Assembly: GCA_002731375.1 (NCBI GenBank)
Contig: PCBT01000054.1
Span: forward strand, 177,970-241,969
DNA: 64,000 bases
Source: Rhodospirillaceae bacterium
GTDB taxonomy: Bacteria; Pseudomonadota; Alphaproteobacteria; GCA-2731375
Direction: 5' to 3'
In this document: positions 62,035 through 64,000 of the stretch, in pieces
How positions within the stretch are numbered: the stretch's first letter is position 1
Layout: the number at the start of each line of letters is the position of its first letter
Made by a program: the position numbers and the translations under genes
The notes under the pieces: generated by a model
Told to the model about the DNA's origin: nothing
Database searches by the model: none
The model's input: only the letters and a program-made list of their open reading frames with translations

Positions 62035-62739
62035 TTATCCGGCAAGCCATTCGTCGTGGTCAACGCCCCGGGCTTCCAACCACTCGCGATAGCCCACGGT
62101 CGGGTTCAGGGGCCGTTCCGCATAATAGGGGATCAGGGGAATATATCTGTTCATATGGCTGCGCAGCTTGGCGATGGCATCGACCTTGTGCCAATCGACA
62201 CGCAGGTCCACACGCGCCAGATCATCGCGGTCAAAGACTTTCAGTACGGAAATATGTTGGCCCACGCCGCGCTGGCCACCGGCCTCCCGCCCGGCCTCCA
62301 GCGCCCGCATCAGGCGTTCCTCCAGATCCTCGTCGACGGCGGCGCGGAAACCGTCTGCGATGGCGGCGACGACACCTTCGTTGACTCGGTTGCCCAGGGC
62401 GATCAGATTGCTCTCGGCGATGTGTTCGGCCACGTCCGCATTATTCGCGCCGGTGCGCGCCGCCGTCCGCCCAAAGCGGTCCATCACGCCAAGCTGGCGA
62501 AATTCAACATGGGTGTCGGAGGCAACGATTTCGTCCAGCACCTTGTGCGGCGCATAGCCGATCTCCAACAGCTTGATGCCGAGGTGGCCCAGATACGGAT
62601 TGGTCAGGGCCTGGGTGATCACCGCGCCGATCTGCGCCTTTGCGTGCGGAAAACGCCCGCCCGCTGCCAGCTCGCTCGTCGCGCCGGCAAAGCCGATCAT
62701 GCCGGTTCGTTCACAGCGGCCCATAAGTGAAAATGTCAT
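62035..62739 (-). CDS. DUF1028 family protein (Ntn-hydrolase-like)
   Basis: A 234-residue DUF1028 protein. TFSLMGRCERTGMIGFAGATSELAAGG, GAVITQALTNPYLGHLGIKLLEIGYAPHKVLDEIVASD and FRQLGVMDRFGRTAARTGANNADVAEHIAESNLIALGN match the family. The usual DUF1028 motif near the mature N-terminus is retained. Members often lie with peptide ABC transporters, and the permease follows. ATG 62739 follows GGAGGAG at 8 bases. Function unknown. Confidence 0.84.
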   Translation of the reverse strand: MTFSLMGRCERTGMIGFAGATSELAAGGRFPHAKAQIGAVITQALTNPYLGHLGIKLLEIGYAPHKVLDEIVASDTHVEFRQLGVMDRFGRTAARTGANNADVAEHIAESNLIALGNRVNEGVVAAIADGFRAAVDEDLEERLMRALEAGREAGGQRGVGQHISVLKVFDRDDLARVDLRVDWHKVDAIAKLRSHMNRYIPLIPYYAERPLNPTVGYREWLEARGVDHDEWLAG

Positions 62740-63297
62740 CTTTATATCTCCTCCCATTTTGTCTGCCGGGAATGGCTGAAGCGGTCATTATTGCTAGTTT
62801 CGGCGAATTAACCCCAAAAGCGCAACCTTGCCCCATTGATGTTTGGTTTGCTGCTTGGTTCGCCGTTTGCCATTTGCCGCCCCGATGGAATGGTTTCGCC
62901 GGCAAACGCGGCCAACGGTTTCCCAAGCCCTATATATGTTGGGGTGACGGCCGGATTCACCATATTTCCACTTGCGGCGCTGGTCGAATTAGTCGTAATA
63001 AATATTTGGAATCGGATCATAATGACCGGTTTATGGAGTCCGTATGGCGGCTTTGGTGTTGATCGGTGTCGGCTGCCTTATTGCCGCCAAATTTGGTGGT
63101 TATGAGCAGGGATAACGTTGTGACGGCGATCATCGACGCAAAACGCTGCGGAAGGGTGTTTTGTCTGCGCTGTGCTGGTGGCTTTTTGACCAGTAGTATT
63201 CGGTTATCCATTAGGACTTGGTTAACCGAATTAGATTAAGAGCTATCAGGGTATGACAATTGATGAATTAAGGCCTTTGGGCCGGGGGCGGCATTAG
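62740..63297. other. Intergenic region upstream of mreB
   Basis: About 560 bases. It holds the divergent promoters for the DUF1028/permease unit and mreB. CGGTTA/TAACCG flanks a loop near 63201-63230, and GGTTAACC is palindromic, but no specific regulator is known to me. A short plus-strand frame (62727-63062) overlaps the DUF1028 promoter and has no motif. No tRNA or terminator seen. Confidence 0.35.

Positions 63298-64000
<703 letters not shown>

Overview
The window looks like a free-living, aerobic alphaproteobacterium, most likely Rhodospirillales-like. This is inferred from a CpdR-type receiver beside an N-formylglutamate amidohydrolase, rpsT next to dnaA, the hflK-hflC-DUF2065-degP-serB-miaA-ilvB-ilvH-ilvC run, a SAM-II riboswitch on metY, and a moderately high GC content. 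No tRNA, rRNA, CRISPR array or transposase was recognised. Genus cannot be fixed from the sequence alone.

Region 1 (1-9.9 kb): a partial HpcH/CitE-type lyase coupled to a VOC protein, a NudL-like Nudix hydrolase, metY under a SAM-II aptamer that is followed directly by an intrinsic terminator, an MFS carrier, a thiolase beside a ketosynthase/HMG-CoA-synthase-like protein fused to a Zn-ribbon/OB domain, and a DHA2-type exporter. Region 2 (10-16.7 kb): tandem paralogous APH-fold kinases, pyrF, a broken SDR, a DapA-family aldolase, a YcgN-type protein and phaZ with a PhaR-like operator. Region 3 (16.7-21.8 kb): a stand-alone receiver, a SCO1 protein, dnaA with three 14-bp-spaced repeats upstream, rpsT, and a lone TupC-like ATPase.

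Region 4 (21.8-27.9 kb) is a catabolic mix: 2-hydroxyacid dehydrogenase, ABM protein, hotdog thioesterase, SDR, acyl-CoA ligase, a frameshifted GFA-type protein and a LimB-like flavin monooxygenase. Region 5 (28-36.7 kb) is the most distinctive: two non-pyrrolysine MttB-superfamily methyltransferases, a sarcosine/dimethylglycine-dehydrogenase-like flavoprotein with GcvT domains, a GlxA/GbdR-type regulator, a methyl-THF:corrinoid methyltransferase and a corrinoid protein. Together they form a nearly complete cobalamin-dependent quaternary-amine demethylation module feeding one-carbon units to tetrahydrofolate. A corrinoid activase is not in the window.

Region 6 (37-48.3 kb): a GMC dehydrogenase pair with an Fe-S motif, an acyl-CoA carboxyltransferase, an M48 lipoprotein protease, a tandem EthD protein, then an apparent decay zone: a PAS-histidine kinase with two frameshifts and an amber stop, a lytic transglycosylase with an amber stop and one or more frameshifts, and a drifted CpdR. 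Region 7 (48.3-64 kb) is core: mrp, hflKC, degP, serB/miaA divergent, ilvB-ilvH-ilvC with a hairpin element inside the operon, and yaaA. An AT-rich island, an orphan dipeptide-type permease and a DUF1028 protein then lie before mreB, which runs off the right edge. Five genes carry disruptions. They may be real pseudogenes or single-base assembly errors, and the sequence alone cannot separate the two.
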